From: Acidimicrobiaceae bacterium
Lineage (GTDB): Bacteria > Actinomycetota > Acidimicrobiia > Acidimicrobiales > MedAcidi-G1
Direction: 5' to 3'
Assembly (NCBI GenBank): GCA_002687745.1
Contig: NZBE01000037.1
Span: forward strand, 1-39,654
DNA length: 39,654 nucleotides
The notes under the pieces were generated by a model. It saw nothing but the letters and a program-made list of their open reading frames with translations, was not told where the DNA came from and searched no databases. How positions within the stretch are numbered: the stretch's first letter is position 1; each line of letters starts with the position of its first letter. This document shows positions 24,149 to 31,466 of the stretch, piece after piece. The position numbers were made by a program, and so were the translations under genes.

Positions 24149-24949
24149 ATGGTTGACACCACGACCACGACCGCGTCACCCGGGTCACGCCTGCTGGGTC
24201 TCACCACGCTGGTCGGGCTGGCCGGCCTGATCCTCTTCGCCTTCGTGCTCACGGAACCCGACGTGAGGCTGCATCCGACAACCGGCGAGGAGTTCGGTCA
24301 GTTCGACGCTGTCAGGCTCCTCTACCTGCATGTACCCATGGCCGTCCTCACCTACGCCGCCTTTTTGACCTGTGCAGTGGCGAGCGCCGGCTACCTCCTC
24401 AAGAGGCGACCGTGGTGGGACGTCACGGCCCATGCGTCGGCCGAGGTGGGCACGGTCTTCTGCGGGCTCGTCCTCGTCACCGGTTCCATCTGGGGGAGGC
24501 CCGTCTGGAACACCTGGTGGGAGTGGGGAGACGTCCGCCTCATGACCACGCTCGTCTTGTTCCTCCTGTTCACCGGCTACCTGGCCCTACGCAGGACCCC
24601 GGCCGAGCCCCAGCGCCAGGCCCGTCGCGCCGCCATCGTCGCCCTCGTGGCGGTGCTCGACATCCCACTCATCAACAGGTCGGTCGAGTGGTGGGAGAAC
24701 CGGACCCTGCATCAGCAGTCCACCCTGGCCGAACTCAAGATCGAGGACCTCACGCTGTTCACCCTGATGCTCGGCCTCGTCGTGTTCGGTCTGGTCTTCG
24801 CATGGCTGATGCTGCACCGGTTCCGGGTGGGTTGGCTGGAACATGCCCAGGCCGGGCACGAGGTGGCATTGGCGATCGCCGAGCGTCACGCAGAGATGGA
24901 GACCCTCGACGTGGATGCGGCAATCGGCAGGACCGGGGGCGCAAGGTGA
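24149..24949 (+). CDS. ccmC: Haem-handling protein CcmC
   Basis: This 266-residue protein with six predicted helices carries the tryptophan-rich haem motif WNTWWEWGDVRL, which binds haem with two conserved His in the periplasmic-side loops (LYLHVPMAVL and a later region). CcmC transfers haem to CcmE. Start ATG 24149 has a very strong GGAAGGAG site 6 nt upstream. The C-terminal ~35 residues are a charged cytoplasmic tail that may be family-extra. Its stop overlaps the ccmD GTG. Confidence 0.94.
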   Translation: MVDTTTTTASPGSRLLGLTTLVGLAGLILFAFVLTEPDVRLHPTTGEEFGQFDAVRLLYLHVPMAVLTYAAFLTCAVASAGYLLKRRPWWDVTAHASAEVGTVFCGLVLVTGSIWGRPVWNTWWEWGDVRLMTTLVLFLLFTGYLALRRTPAEPQRQARRAAIVALVAVLDIPLINRSVEWWENRTLHQQSTLAELKIEDLTLFTLMLGLVVFGLVFAWLMLHRFRVGWLEHAQAGHEVALAIAERHAEMETLDVDAAIGRTGGAR

Positions 24950-25107
24950 CGCACCTCGGTTACCTGCTGGCCGGATGGGGAATCGCCCTCGTCGTGCTTG
25001 GCCTCTACGGTTGCGCAGTCATACGTCGTGGACGCCGCATGGCCGGATCTGTCCCAGAGGGGGAGAGGCGCTGGATTGCCTCCAGAGGGGACAACCACGG
25101 TGGCTGA
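24946..25107 (+). CDS. ccmD: CcmD-like small haem-exporter subunit
   Basis: This 53-residue protein is the smallest ccm gene. The GTG at 24946 overlaps the ccmC stop (GTGA), and the reading frame ends 8 bp into ccmE. One transmembrane helix (YLLAGWGIALVVLGLYG) is followed by the basic cytosolic stretch RRGRRMAG, the single-helix topology of CcmD. CcmD stabilises the CcmC-CcmE complex and is needed for release of holo-CcmE. Sequence conservation in CcmD is weak, so the assignment leans on size, topology and position between ccmC and ccmE. It is easily missed because a longer out-of-gene frame covers it. Confidence 0.8.
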   Translation: MTHLGYLLAGWGIALVVLGLYGCAVIRRGRRMAGSVPEGERRWIASRGDNHGG

Positions 25108-25645
25108 CCCAGTCGACGAGGAATCAGGCGAGGCCGGTCCGCTGGACCTCACACCGCAGGCCTCCCGGCCCCAGCGCCGGGCCAGGAATCCGTTTTCGAT
25201 CGCTGTCCTCCTGTTGGTGGTCGCGGGGGTCGTGTTCGTGCTGCTCCGCACCCTCGGTGATGCGTCGCTGTTCTTCTACGAGGTCGATGAGGCGGTGTCG
25301 CTCAGGGCCGAGCTCGGGAGCGAGCGTTTCCGGGTGGTCGGAACCCCCCAACCCGGGCTGGTCGAGACCCGCCTCGATGGCCAGGCCGCTGTCGTGTTCA
25401 CCCTCTGTGTGGCCGACGTGCTGGCCGACGTCGCCCACCTGGGCGATCCGGCCGAGTTGTTCCAGCCGGGGGTGCCGGTGGTCCTGCAGGGATTCTGGGT
25501 GAGCGGTGAACCCCCCGGCATCGGGAGCCTTACCGCAGCGGCAGGAGATGGCTGGTACCTGAGAACGGACCACATGGTGGTAAAGCACGACAACGACTAC
25601 CGGGGAGCCGATGCGGAACTGGAGTCGTGCGGGGTGCATTCATGA
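25100..25645 (+). CDS. ccmE: Haem chaperone CcmE
   Basis: This is a 181-residue membrane-anchored haem chaperone. One N-terminal helix (about 33-50) is followed by an OB-fold beta domain: FYEVDEAVSLRA, FRVVGTPQPG, VVFTLC and PVVLQGFW. The haem-binding motif is KHDNDY (His163, with Tyr167), matching the HxxxY of classical CcmE rather than the Cys variant. GTG 25100 overlaps ccmD and gives a ~28-residue acidic, charged N-terminus before the helix, longer than in E. coli. It covalently receives haem from CcmC and hands it to CcmF/H. Confidence 0.92.
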   Translation: MADPVDEESGEAGPLDLTPQASRPQRRARNPFSIAVLLLVVAGVVFVLLRTLGDASLFFYEVDEAVSLRAELGSERFRVVGTPQPGLVETRLDGQAAVVFTLCVADVLADVAHLGDPAELFQPGVPVVLQGFWVSGEPPGIGSLTAAAGDGWYLRTDHMVVKHDNDYRGADAELESCGVHS

Positions 25646-25673
25646 CCCACCGGTCGGTGGTCCCGGTCAGCTC

Positions 25674-27632
25674 GTGAACGCCACACTCGGCACAGGGTTC
25701 GTGGCCCTGGGCCTGGCGGCCTCAACGACGGGGACGCTCAGCATTGCCCACGGGCTGCTTACACGGAACCAGCGTCTCGTGAGGTTGTCCCGGTACTTCG
25801 TGATCGTTCTGGCCGTGGCCGCTGTCGGGCAATTCGCGGTGATGGAGCGTGCGCTCATCACCCGCGACTTCACGGTTGCCTTTGTGGCTGAGAACGGCAG
25901 CCACAAGACCCCTGCTCTGTTCAACGTGGCCACCCTCTGGTCGGCCCTGGAGGGCTCGATCCTGTTGTGGGTGCTGGTTCTCGTCGGGTACGTGGTGGCG
26001 GTTGTGCGACGCTTCCGGGACAGCCTTGCGGACCCGATGGTGGCGTGGGCCCTCCTGGTGCTCTTCGCCGTGTGCACCTTCTTCTTCCTCCTGCTGGCCG
26101 GTCCGGCGTTTCCGTTCGCAGGGTTCCAGCCGTGGGCCGGCTTTGACGGCCCGGGGCCCAACCCGCTGCTCCAGAACCATGTTCTCATGGCGTTCCACCC
26201 ACCCGTGCTCTACCTCGGCTATGTCGGCTTCACCGTGCCCTTCGCCTTCGCCATCGGTGCCCTCGTGACCGGTCGCATGGGAGAGGGGTGGCTGGTGAGC
26301 ACCCGACGGTGGACCCTGCTGGCGTGGGGTGCGCTGACCCTCGGAATCATGCTCGGCGCATGGTGGTCCTATGAGGTTCTCGGGTGGGGCGGCTACTGGG
26401 CGTGGGATCCGGTTGAGAACGCCTCGTTCCTGCCGTGGTTGACCGGAACGGCGTTCCTGCACTCGGTGATGGTCCAGGAGAGGCGGGGCATGCTCCGTGT
26501 CTGGAACCTCTCTCTTCTCAGCGCCACGTTCTCCCTGACCATCCTCGGCACCTTCATTACCAGGTCTGGTGTGCTGGACTCGGTGCACGCCTTCACCGAG
26601 TCGGGGATAGGGCCGATGCTCCTGGCGTTCTTCGCCCTCGTGGTCGCCACGACGGTCGGCCTGATCGCATGGCGTGGAGACGAGATCACCAGGGGCGGCG
26701 AGATCGAGTCCCCCGTGTCCCGGACCGGTGCATTTCTTGCCAACAACCTGCTCCTCGGGTCGTTCGCCTTCGTGGTCCTGCTGGGAACCGTCTTCCCCCT
26801 CCTCATCGAGGCCGCAGACGGAAGCCGCATCTCGGTCGGGAACCCCTATTTCGAGCGGATGACGATGCCGATCGGGTTCGCCCTCCTGTTTCTCATGGCG
26901 GTGGCGCCAGCCCTGCCCTGGGGCAGGGCTGGTGGCGAACTGTTGTCAAAGAGGCTGGTCTGGCCGGCTTCGGCAGGTGCCGTGTCGATGGTCGTGGCGG
27001 TTGTCATCGGAAGCCGGGGCTGGGCGCCGACCATGGCGGTCGGGCTGGCGGGGTTCGCTGTGGCCGGTGCCGTCAGGCAACTGCTGTTGGCTGTCAGGGC
27101 ACGTGGCCTCCGTGGCCTGACAGGGCGCTCGAGCGGTGGAATGGTCGTACACATCGGCGTGGCGGTGGTCGCCGTCGCATTCGCCTGTTCCTCATCGTTT
27201 CTGCGTCAGGCCGAGTTCAGCTTCGACGAGGTGGGAGACACCGCCTCAATTGCCGGGCACACCCTTGTCTTCAACGGGATCGAGTCGGTGGCCCTTGCTG
27301 AAAAGAGCGAGGTCCGGGTTTCGGTACTGGTCGACGGTGAACTCCAGATGCCGGCCATCAGCACCTTCCCGTTCGGTGGCCAGACCATCGGCACCCCGGC
27401 GACCAGGTCGACCATCTGGGACGATGTCCAGTTGGCGGTCCTGTCGGTACCAGATGGATCCGGATCAACCATCATCAGGGTCACGGTTCAGCCTCTGGTG
27501 TGGTGGCTGTGGTTCGGTGGCGGGGTGATGGCTCTCGGAACGGTCCTGGCGGCAGTCCCGGGTCGAGGCAGCCGCTCTTCCACAACTGCCGAGACCGCGG
27601 AGTACACCACCCGACAGCAGGCCCCGGCATGA
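25674..27632 (+). CDS. ccmF: Cytochrome c haem-lyase component CcmF
   Basis: This is a ~652-residue polytopic protein with about 14-15 predicted helices. The haem-handling tryptophan-rich motif WGGYWAWDPVENASFLPWL (about residues 240-258) and the His-containing helices around it are the CcmF signature. CcmF joins haem from CcmE to reduced apocytochrome with CcmH. GTG 25674 is my choice because the first helix starts just after it; an in-frame ATG at 25611 would overlap ccmE by 35 bp and add 21 polar residues. The stop overlaps ccmG (ATGA). Confidence 0.94.
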   Translation: MNATLGTGFVALGLAASTTGTLSIAHGLLTRNQRLVRLSRYFVIVLAVAAVGQFAVMERALITRDFTVAFVAENGSHKTPALFNVATLWSALEGSILLWVLVLVGYVVAVVRRFRDSLADPMVAWALLVLFAVCTFFFLLLAGPAFPFAGFQPWAGFDGPGPNPLLQNHVLMAFHPPVLYLGYVGFTVPFAFAIGALVTGRMGEGWLVSTRRWTLLAWGALTLGIMLGAWWSYEVLGWGGYWAWDPVENASFLPWLTGTAFLHSVMVQERRGMLRVWNLSLLSATFSLTILGTFITRSGVLDSVHAFTESGIGPMLLAFFALVVATTVGLIAWRGDEITRGGEIESPVSRTGAFLANNLLLGSFAFVVLLGTVFPLLIEAADGSRISVGNPYFERMTMPIGFALLFLMAVAPALPWGRAGGELLSKRLVWPASAGAVSMVVAVVIGSRGWAPTMAVGLAGFAVAGAVRQLLLAVRARGLRGLTGRSSGGMVVHIGVAVVAVAFACSSSFLRQAEFSFDEVGDTASIAGHTLVFNGIESVALAEKSEVRVSVLVDGELQMPAISTFPFGGQTIGTPATRSTIWDDVQLAVLSVPDGSGSTIIRVTVQPLVWWLWFGGGVMALGTVLAAVPGRGSRSSTTAETAEYTTRQQAPA

Positions 27633-28162
27633 ACCCGGTGAGGACGGCAGCGCTAGCCGTAGGCCTGGTGGGAGCGGTCCTCGTCGGTGTCCTGGCGACG
27701 CGACAGGCCGGCCCCGACCGGGTCAGCATGCACCTGGTCGGCGAGGTGGCCCCTCCGATAGCGGGTATGACCATCGACGGTGAGGTCTGGAACCTCGACG
27801 ACCAACGGGGGCGTTTCGTCGTTGTCAACTTCTTCTCGACCACATGTGTCCCGTGCATCCGGGAACACCCCGAGTTGGTGGCATTCGCCGAGGCCCATGC
27901 CGAAGCCGACGATGTCAGAATCGTCAGCGTTGCGTTCGACGACAGCCCTGCGGCGGTAGAGGACTTCTTCAGGCAGAACGGTGGTGGTTGGCCGGTTCTT
28001 GCCGAGGACACCGGCCGCATCGCCGTCGACTGGGGAGTGGTAGCCGTGCCTGAGTCGTATCTGGTGAGCCCCTCTGGTCATGTTGCCGCCAAGGTGGTAG
28101 GTGGAGTCGAGGTTGCAGACCTGGAGTCGCTTCTGGACCGAGCGAAGGGGCTCCTTGAATGA
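27629..28162 (+). CDS. ccmG: Thiol-disulfide oxidoreductase CcmG/DsbE-like
   Basis: This is a 177-residue membrane-anchored thioredoxin-fold protein. One N-terminal helix (TAALAVGLVGAVLVGVLA) precedes the domain, whose active site is TTCVPC (CxxC at about 71-74) after VVNFFS. A cis-Pro loop is seen at VAVPESYLV. It keeps the CXXCH thiols of apocytochromes reduced outside the membrane. ATG 27629 overlaps the ccmF stop. No CcdA/DsbD homologue to feed it electrons is in this window. Confidence 0.92.
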   Translation: MNPVRTAALAVGLVGAVLVGVLATRQAGPDRVSMHLVGEVAPPIAGMTIDGEVWNLDDQRGRFVVVNFFSTTCVPCIREHPELVAFAEAHAEADDVRIVSVAFDDSPAAVEDFFRQNGGGWPVLAEDTGRIAVDWGVVAVPESYLVSPSGHVAAKVVGGVEVADLESLLDRAKGLLE

Positions 28163-28178
28163 ACAGGCGGTTGAGCTG

Positions 28179-29399
28179 ATGCCACGGAGCGCAGCATGGC
28201 TGCTGGTCCTGTTGGTTTCGGTGGGAGCACTGGTGGTCTCAGAGACTGCCGAACGACCGCCGCTGACGAACGCAGACCGGGTTCACGACCTGGCTGAGGA
28301 CTTTGCCTGCCCGGTGTGTCAGGGGCAGTCAGTCGCCGAGTCCGATGCGCCGGTGGCGCGGACCATCCGGGCCACGATTGTGAGGATGGTCGACGAGGGC
28401 GCCACCGACGCCGAGGTCCGCGACCTCCTCGTTGCCAGCTTCGGCGAGGACATCGACTACTCGCCAGACGGAGGCGGCCTGACAGGTCTCGTCTGGGTGC
28501 TGCCGGTCATGGTCGCCGCCGCCGCAGTTGTCGGCCTTGTGCTGGCGGTCCGTAGGTGGCAGGGCCCATCGGGTGACGACAGCCATCCACCCCGGCAGTC
28601 CCTGGTCCTGGTCGGTGTGGTAGTGGTCGCCATCCTGGCGGGGGTGCTGGTCACGCGCTCCACGGCAGGCCGGGGAAGCAGCGGTTCAGCGTCGGGCGAC
28701 ATCCGGTTGTCGACCAGGACGCTGCTCATCGAGGCCGGTGTGGCACCACCGGATGAGGCAGTCCGCCTGTACGGCGAGGTGCTCGATATCCAGCCATCCA
28801 ACGTCGAGGCCCTCGCATACCGGGGTTGGGCACTGTGGCGGGGTGGCGATGCCGATGCCGGTCGGTCCGACCTCGAAGCCGCCGTCGACCTGGATCCGGC
28901 CTATCCCGATGTGCGGGTCTTCCGGGCTTCACAGCGCCTGTCCGACAACGACTTCGCCGGTGCCGCAGCTGACCTGGTGGCACTCGACAGCCTCGACGCA
29001 GCACCGGTCGTGGCAGACCTGGTTGCCCAGAGCCACCTGCGGGAAAGGGTCGCCGGAGGCCTGGCGCGCAACGGCGAGATCGTGGCGGCACTGGAACTTC
29101 TCGACGCCGGTATCGAGAAGGACCCCGAGGCAGCGTCGCTGATGGCGGAGAGAGGCTGGCTCCTGGCTGGGACCGGTGAACTTCAGCTGGTTGAGCTGAG
29201 CCTCATCTCATTGGACGAAGCCATCAGGATCGAAGCGGACAACCCGTGGGCACTCGGCTACCGGGCGCTCGTGAACAGCGTGCTCCTGGACCGCAGGGAA
29301 CAGGCTCTGGCAGACGCCGAGGTCTTCTTCAGCCTCCCCCAGAGGCCCACAGGTCTGGCTGACCTGCTGGTAGCCGAGGGGCTGGCACCAGCCGGTTAG
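28179..29399 (+). CDS. ccmH: CcmH fused to a TPR module (CcmH-CcmI-like)
   Basis: This ~406-residue protein starts with a signal-anchor helix (AAWLLVLLVSVGALVV). The CcmH domain follows, with the active-site motif CPVCQGQS preceded by AEDFA, the usual (R)CPVCQ motif, and SFGEDIDYSP downstream. Two more transmembrane helices (about residues 108-128 and 140-162) follow. The C-terminal ~230 residues have repeats like a TPR: PPDEAVRLYGEVLDIQPSN, EALAYRGWALWRGGDADAG and DEAIRIEADNPWALGYRAL. In E. coli, CcmI is a separate TPR protein. Start options are ATG 28179 and TTG 28155 (with AAGGGG 5 nt before it); the helix favours either equally. Confidence 0.88.
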   Translation: MPRSAAWLLVLLVSVGALVVSETAERPPLTNADRVHDLAEDFACPVCQGQSVAESDAPVARTIRATIVRMVDEGATDAEVRDLLVASFGEDIDYSPDGGGLTGLVWVLPVMVAAAAVVGLVLAVRRWQGPSGDDSHPPRQSLVLVGVVVVAILAGVLVTRSTAGRGSSGSASGDIRLSTRTLLIEAGVAPPDEAVRLYGEVLDIQPSNVEALAYRGWALWRGGDADAGRSDLEAAVDLDPAYPDVRVFRASQRLSDNDFAGAAADLVALDSLDAAPVVADLVAQSHLRERVAGGLARNGEIVAALELLDAGIEKDPEAASLMAERGWLLAGTGELQLVELSLISLDEAIRIEADNPWALGYRALVNSVLLDRREQALADAEVFFSLPQRPTGLADLLVAEGLAPAG

Positions 29400-29423
29400 G
29401 TTCCCAGGAGGCCCGCCCGACCC

Positions 29424-30143
29424 TCAGGCGCTGACGTCCGTGATGCAGACGGTGTCGCCCATCGGGAGCGATGAACTCAGGTCGGTGGTCGCATCTCCGT
29501 AGAGAGCCGAGAGCATTCCCCTCACCAGCCCACGGTCGACGGCGCAGATGACCGGGTACTCGATGGGTGCACCGCCGAACGGGCAGTGCTCTGACACGAT
29601 CCGCAACTGGTTGTCATCGGCCCGCACCGCACGGGCGGCAAAGCCGTGCGCCGTGAGGGCATCTGCCACAACCTGCATCGCCGACCGGAAGGACCGCTGG
29701 ATCTCCTCGGGACCGATGGACTCGGCCATTGAGCGGCCGACCTCGGCTCCAACCTCCTCGGCCATCTGCTCGGCCTGACCGTCGGGAAGCATGGCGAGTG
29801 CCCTGCCCAGCATGCTGATGAGCAGGTCGTCGCGTGGAATTGGCAGCTCCAGGGGTGCTGCCGGGTTGGCCGACCTGTAGTGCTTGGAGGGCCGCCCGGC
29901 CGAGGCACCCTCACGGTGTTCGACGGCGATCTCGAGGTAGCCGCCCGCAGCCAACTTGTCGAGGTGGTGGCGGGCAACGTTGGGATGGAGGTCGAAGTGC
30001 TCGGCCGTCTCGGTGGCGGTGGCCCCGCCCGGACGTTCGCGTGCGAACAGGAATATGTCTCGCCGTGTCGGATCGCCGAAGGCACCGGTGATGGCGGTGA
30101 CTGCCGAGGCGAACTCGGTTGGCGTGAGGGGTGCCCCATCCAC
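29424..30143 (-). CDS. SufR-like Fe-S-type transcriptional regulator
   Basis: This 239-residue regulator has an ArsR/winged-helix DNA-binding domain (about 18-92): GDPTRRDIFLFARERPGG, then TAEHFDLHPNVARHHLDKL. The C-terminal half carries three Cys: Cys187 in EHCPFG, Cys200 in PVICAV (a C-X12-C spacing) and Cys233 near the end (C-X32). Cyanobacterial and mycobacterial SufR use a similar C-X12-C plus a distal Cys to hold a Fe-S cluster. The GTG start at 30143 is 6 nt from a TAGGGT -10. It is divergent from mrp, with overlapping control regions (97 bp between starts), so it probably controls mrp, itself, or distant suf genes. No suf genes are in the window. Confidence 0.8.
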   Translation of the reverse strand: MDGAPLTPTEFASAVTAITGAFGDPTRRDIFLFARERPGGATATETAEHFDLHPNVARHHLDKLAAGGYLEIAVEHREGASAGRPSKHYRSANPAAPLELPIPRDDLLISMLGRALAMLPDGQAEQMAEEVGAEVGRSMAESIGPEEIQRSFRSAMQVVADALTAHGFAARAVRADDNQLRIVSEHCPFGGAPIEYPVICAVDRGLVRGMLSALYGDATTDLSSSLPMGDTVCITDVSA

Positions 30144-30149
30144 ATCGCT

Positions 30150-30155
30150 ACCCTA
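30150..30155 (-). promoter_or_regulatory. -10 hexamer of the SufR-like gene (TAGGGT)
   Basis: TAGGGT ends 6 nt before the GTG at 30143. It lies in the 97-bp gap shared with the divergent mrp gene. Confidence 0.5.
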
Positions 30156-30240
30156 CCGAACACGGCTCCCGGACCGCCGGGCAGGTGTCCCGACCGATGA
30201 CCCGGCGAGCAGACCCACCCACCCACCAGCTGGAGCACAC

Positions 30241-31083
30241 GTGGCAGGCAGCAACCACACCCACGGGGATCCCGGCGGTCAGGCGGTCCCGTTTGCACAG
30301 GCCAACGCCGCTACGCGGGTGCTGCTCATCGCTTCGGGCAAGGGCGGCGTGGGCAAGTCGTCGGTAACGACCAACCTGGCCGTAGCGCTCGCAGCCCGGG
30401 GACGGAGCGTCGCGGTCATTGACGCCGATGTCTGGGGGTTCTCGATCCCGAGGATGCTGGGCGTTGAACAGCCGCCAACCGTGGTCGACGAAATGCTCAT
30501 CCCGCCAGAGGCACACGGGGTCAGGTGTATCTCGATGGGTTTCTTCGCCGACGAGGACCAACCTGTCATATGGCGTGGTCCGATGCTCCACAAGGCCCTC
30601 GAGCAGTTCCTGACAGACGTCCGTTGGGACGAACCCGACTACCTTCTCGTCGACCTGCCTCCGGGCACCGGTGACGTGGCGATCTCCCTTGCCGGCTTCA
30701 TCCCCACAGCCGAGATGTACGTGGTTACCACGCCACAGCCCGTGGCACAGACCGTTGCCCAACGGGCGGCGTTCATGGCCGACAAGGTGAACCTGAAGGT
30801 CCACGGGGTGATCGAGAACATGTCGTGGTTCACCGGCGACGACGGTGCCCGCTACGAACTCTTCGGGTCAGGTGGGGGTGCCCACCTCGCTGAGCTCATC
30901 GGTGTTCCGCTGATCGGGCGCATTCCGCTGGTCCCCGCCCTACGAGAGGGTGGCGACACCGGCAGACCGGTGGCAGCAGACGCCGACAGTGAGGCCGGAG
31001 CGGTGTTCGCCGAAATGGCACGTGTCGTCGATGTCGACCTGAGGCCCACGAAGCGCAGGCACCGCGAGTTGCGGATCCTCTGA
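30241..31083 (+). CDS. mrp: Mrp/ApbC-type P-loop ATPase
   Basis: This 280-residue ATPase of the Mrp/NBP35 group has a deviant Walker A ASGKGGVGKSSVTTNLA (about 29-45), VIDADVWGFSIPRMLG, and LLVDLPPGTGDVAISLAGF. It is thought to carry Fe-S clusters to target proteins. GTG 30241 has GGAG 5 nt upstream. Two usual features are absent: no N-terminal MIP18 (DUF59) domain, since the frame upstream of the GTG does not resemble one and belongs to the divergent gene; and no CxxC motif, since the C-terminal ENMSWFTGDDG region has Thr-Gly instead. Mycobacterial Mrp, from memory, also lacks that CxxC. Confidence 0.9.
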   Translation: MAGSNHTHGDPGGQAVPFAQANAATRVLLIASGKGGVGKSSVTTNLAVALAARGRSVAVIDADVWGFSIPRMLGVEQPPTVVDEMLIPPEAHGVRCISMGFFADEDQPVIWRGPMLHKALEQFLTDVRWDEPDYLLVDLPPGTGDVAISLAGFIPTAEMYVVTTPQPVAQTVAQRAAFMADKVNLKVHGVIENMSWFTGDDGARYELFGSGGGAHLAELIGVPLIGRIPLVPALREGGDTGRPVAADADSEAGAVFAEMARVVDVDLRPTKRRHRELRIL

Positions 31084-31148
31084 CAAACTGAGCCTGTGGC
31101 AGCCCCTCATGGGCCGCAGCGATGCAACGAGACGGGAAGGGCGCATTC

Positions 31149-31379
31149 ATGGACGTGAGGATCGGCGTTACCCACACGCCCAAGGAGATAACGGTTGAGA
31201 TGTCCGACGACACCGACACCCCGGCGCTTCGTGCCGAGGTCGAGGCTGCCCTCGAGGGCACGTCAGCGATGCTCTGGCTGACCGACCTGCGGGGTCGCCA
31301 GGTCGGCATACCAGCGGACCGCATCGCCTACGTCGATATCGGGTCCGATGGTTCAGGCAACCCGGTCGGCTTCAGCTGA
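31149..31379 (+). CDS. DUF3107-family protein
   Basis: This 76-residue cytosolic protein matches the actinobacterial DUF3107 family from memory: it starts MDVRIGVTHTPKEITVEMSDD, then a short amphipathic helix (RAEVEAALEGTSAMLWLTDL), then GRQVGIPADRIAYVDIGSD. It appears to be a small alpha/beta domain with no signal or transmembrane segment. ATG 31149 has GGAAGGG about 8 nt before it, so the in-frame upstream start at 31122 is unlikely. The function is not established. It is followed by the sensor kinase gene, 88 bp away and transcribed from its own -10. Confidence 0.85.
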   Translation: MDVRIGVTHTPKEITVEMSDDTDTPALRAEVEAALEGTSAMLWLTDLRGRQVGIPADRIAYVDIGSDGSGNPVGFS

Positions 31380-31451
31380 GTCAAGGCCGGTCCGGTGAGG
31401 CGACCGGGTTCGCAGGAGACCTCCCCTTCCCATTTCCGACAGGCCGGTACA

Positions 31452-31457
31452 TAGGCT
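31452..31457 (+). promoter_or_regulatory. -10 hexamer of the PdtaS-like kinase gene (TAGGCT)
   Basis: TAGGCT is followed by 9 nt and the ATG at 31467, which predicts a leaderless transcript independent of the DUF3107 gene. Confidence 0.5.
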
Positions 31458-31466
31458 GGACCTTCC

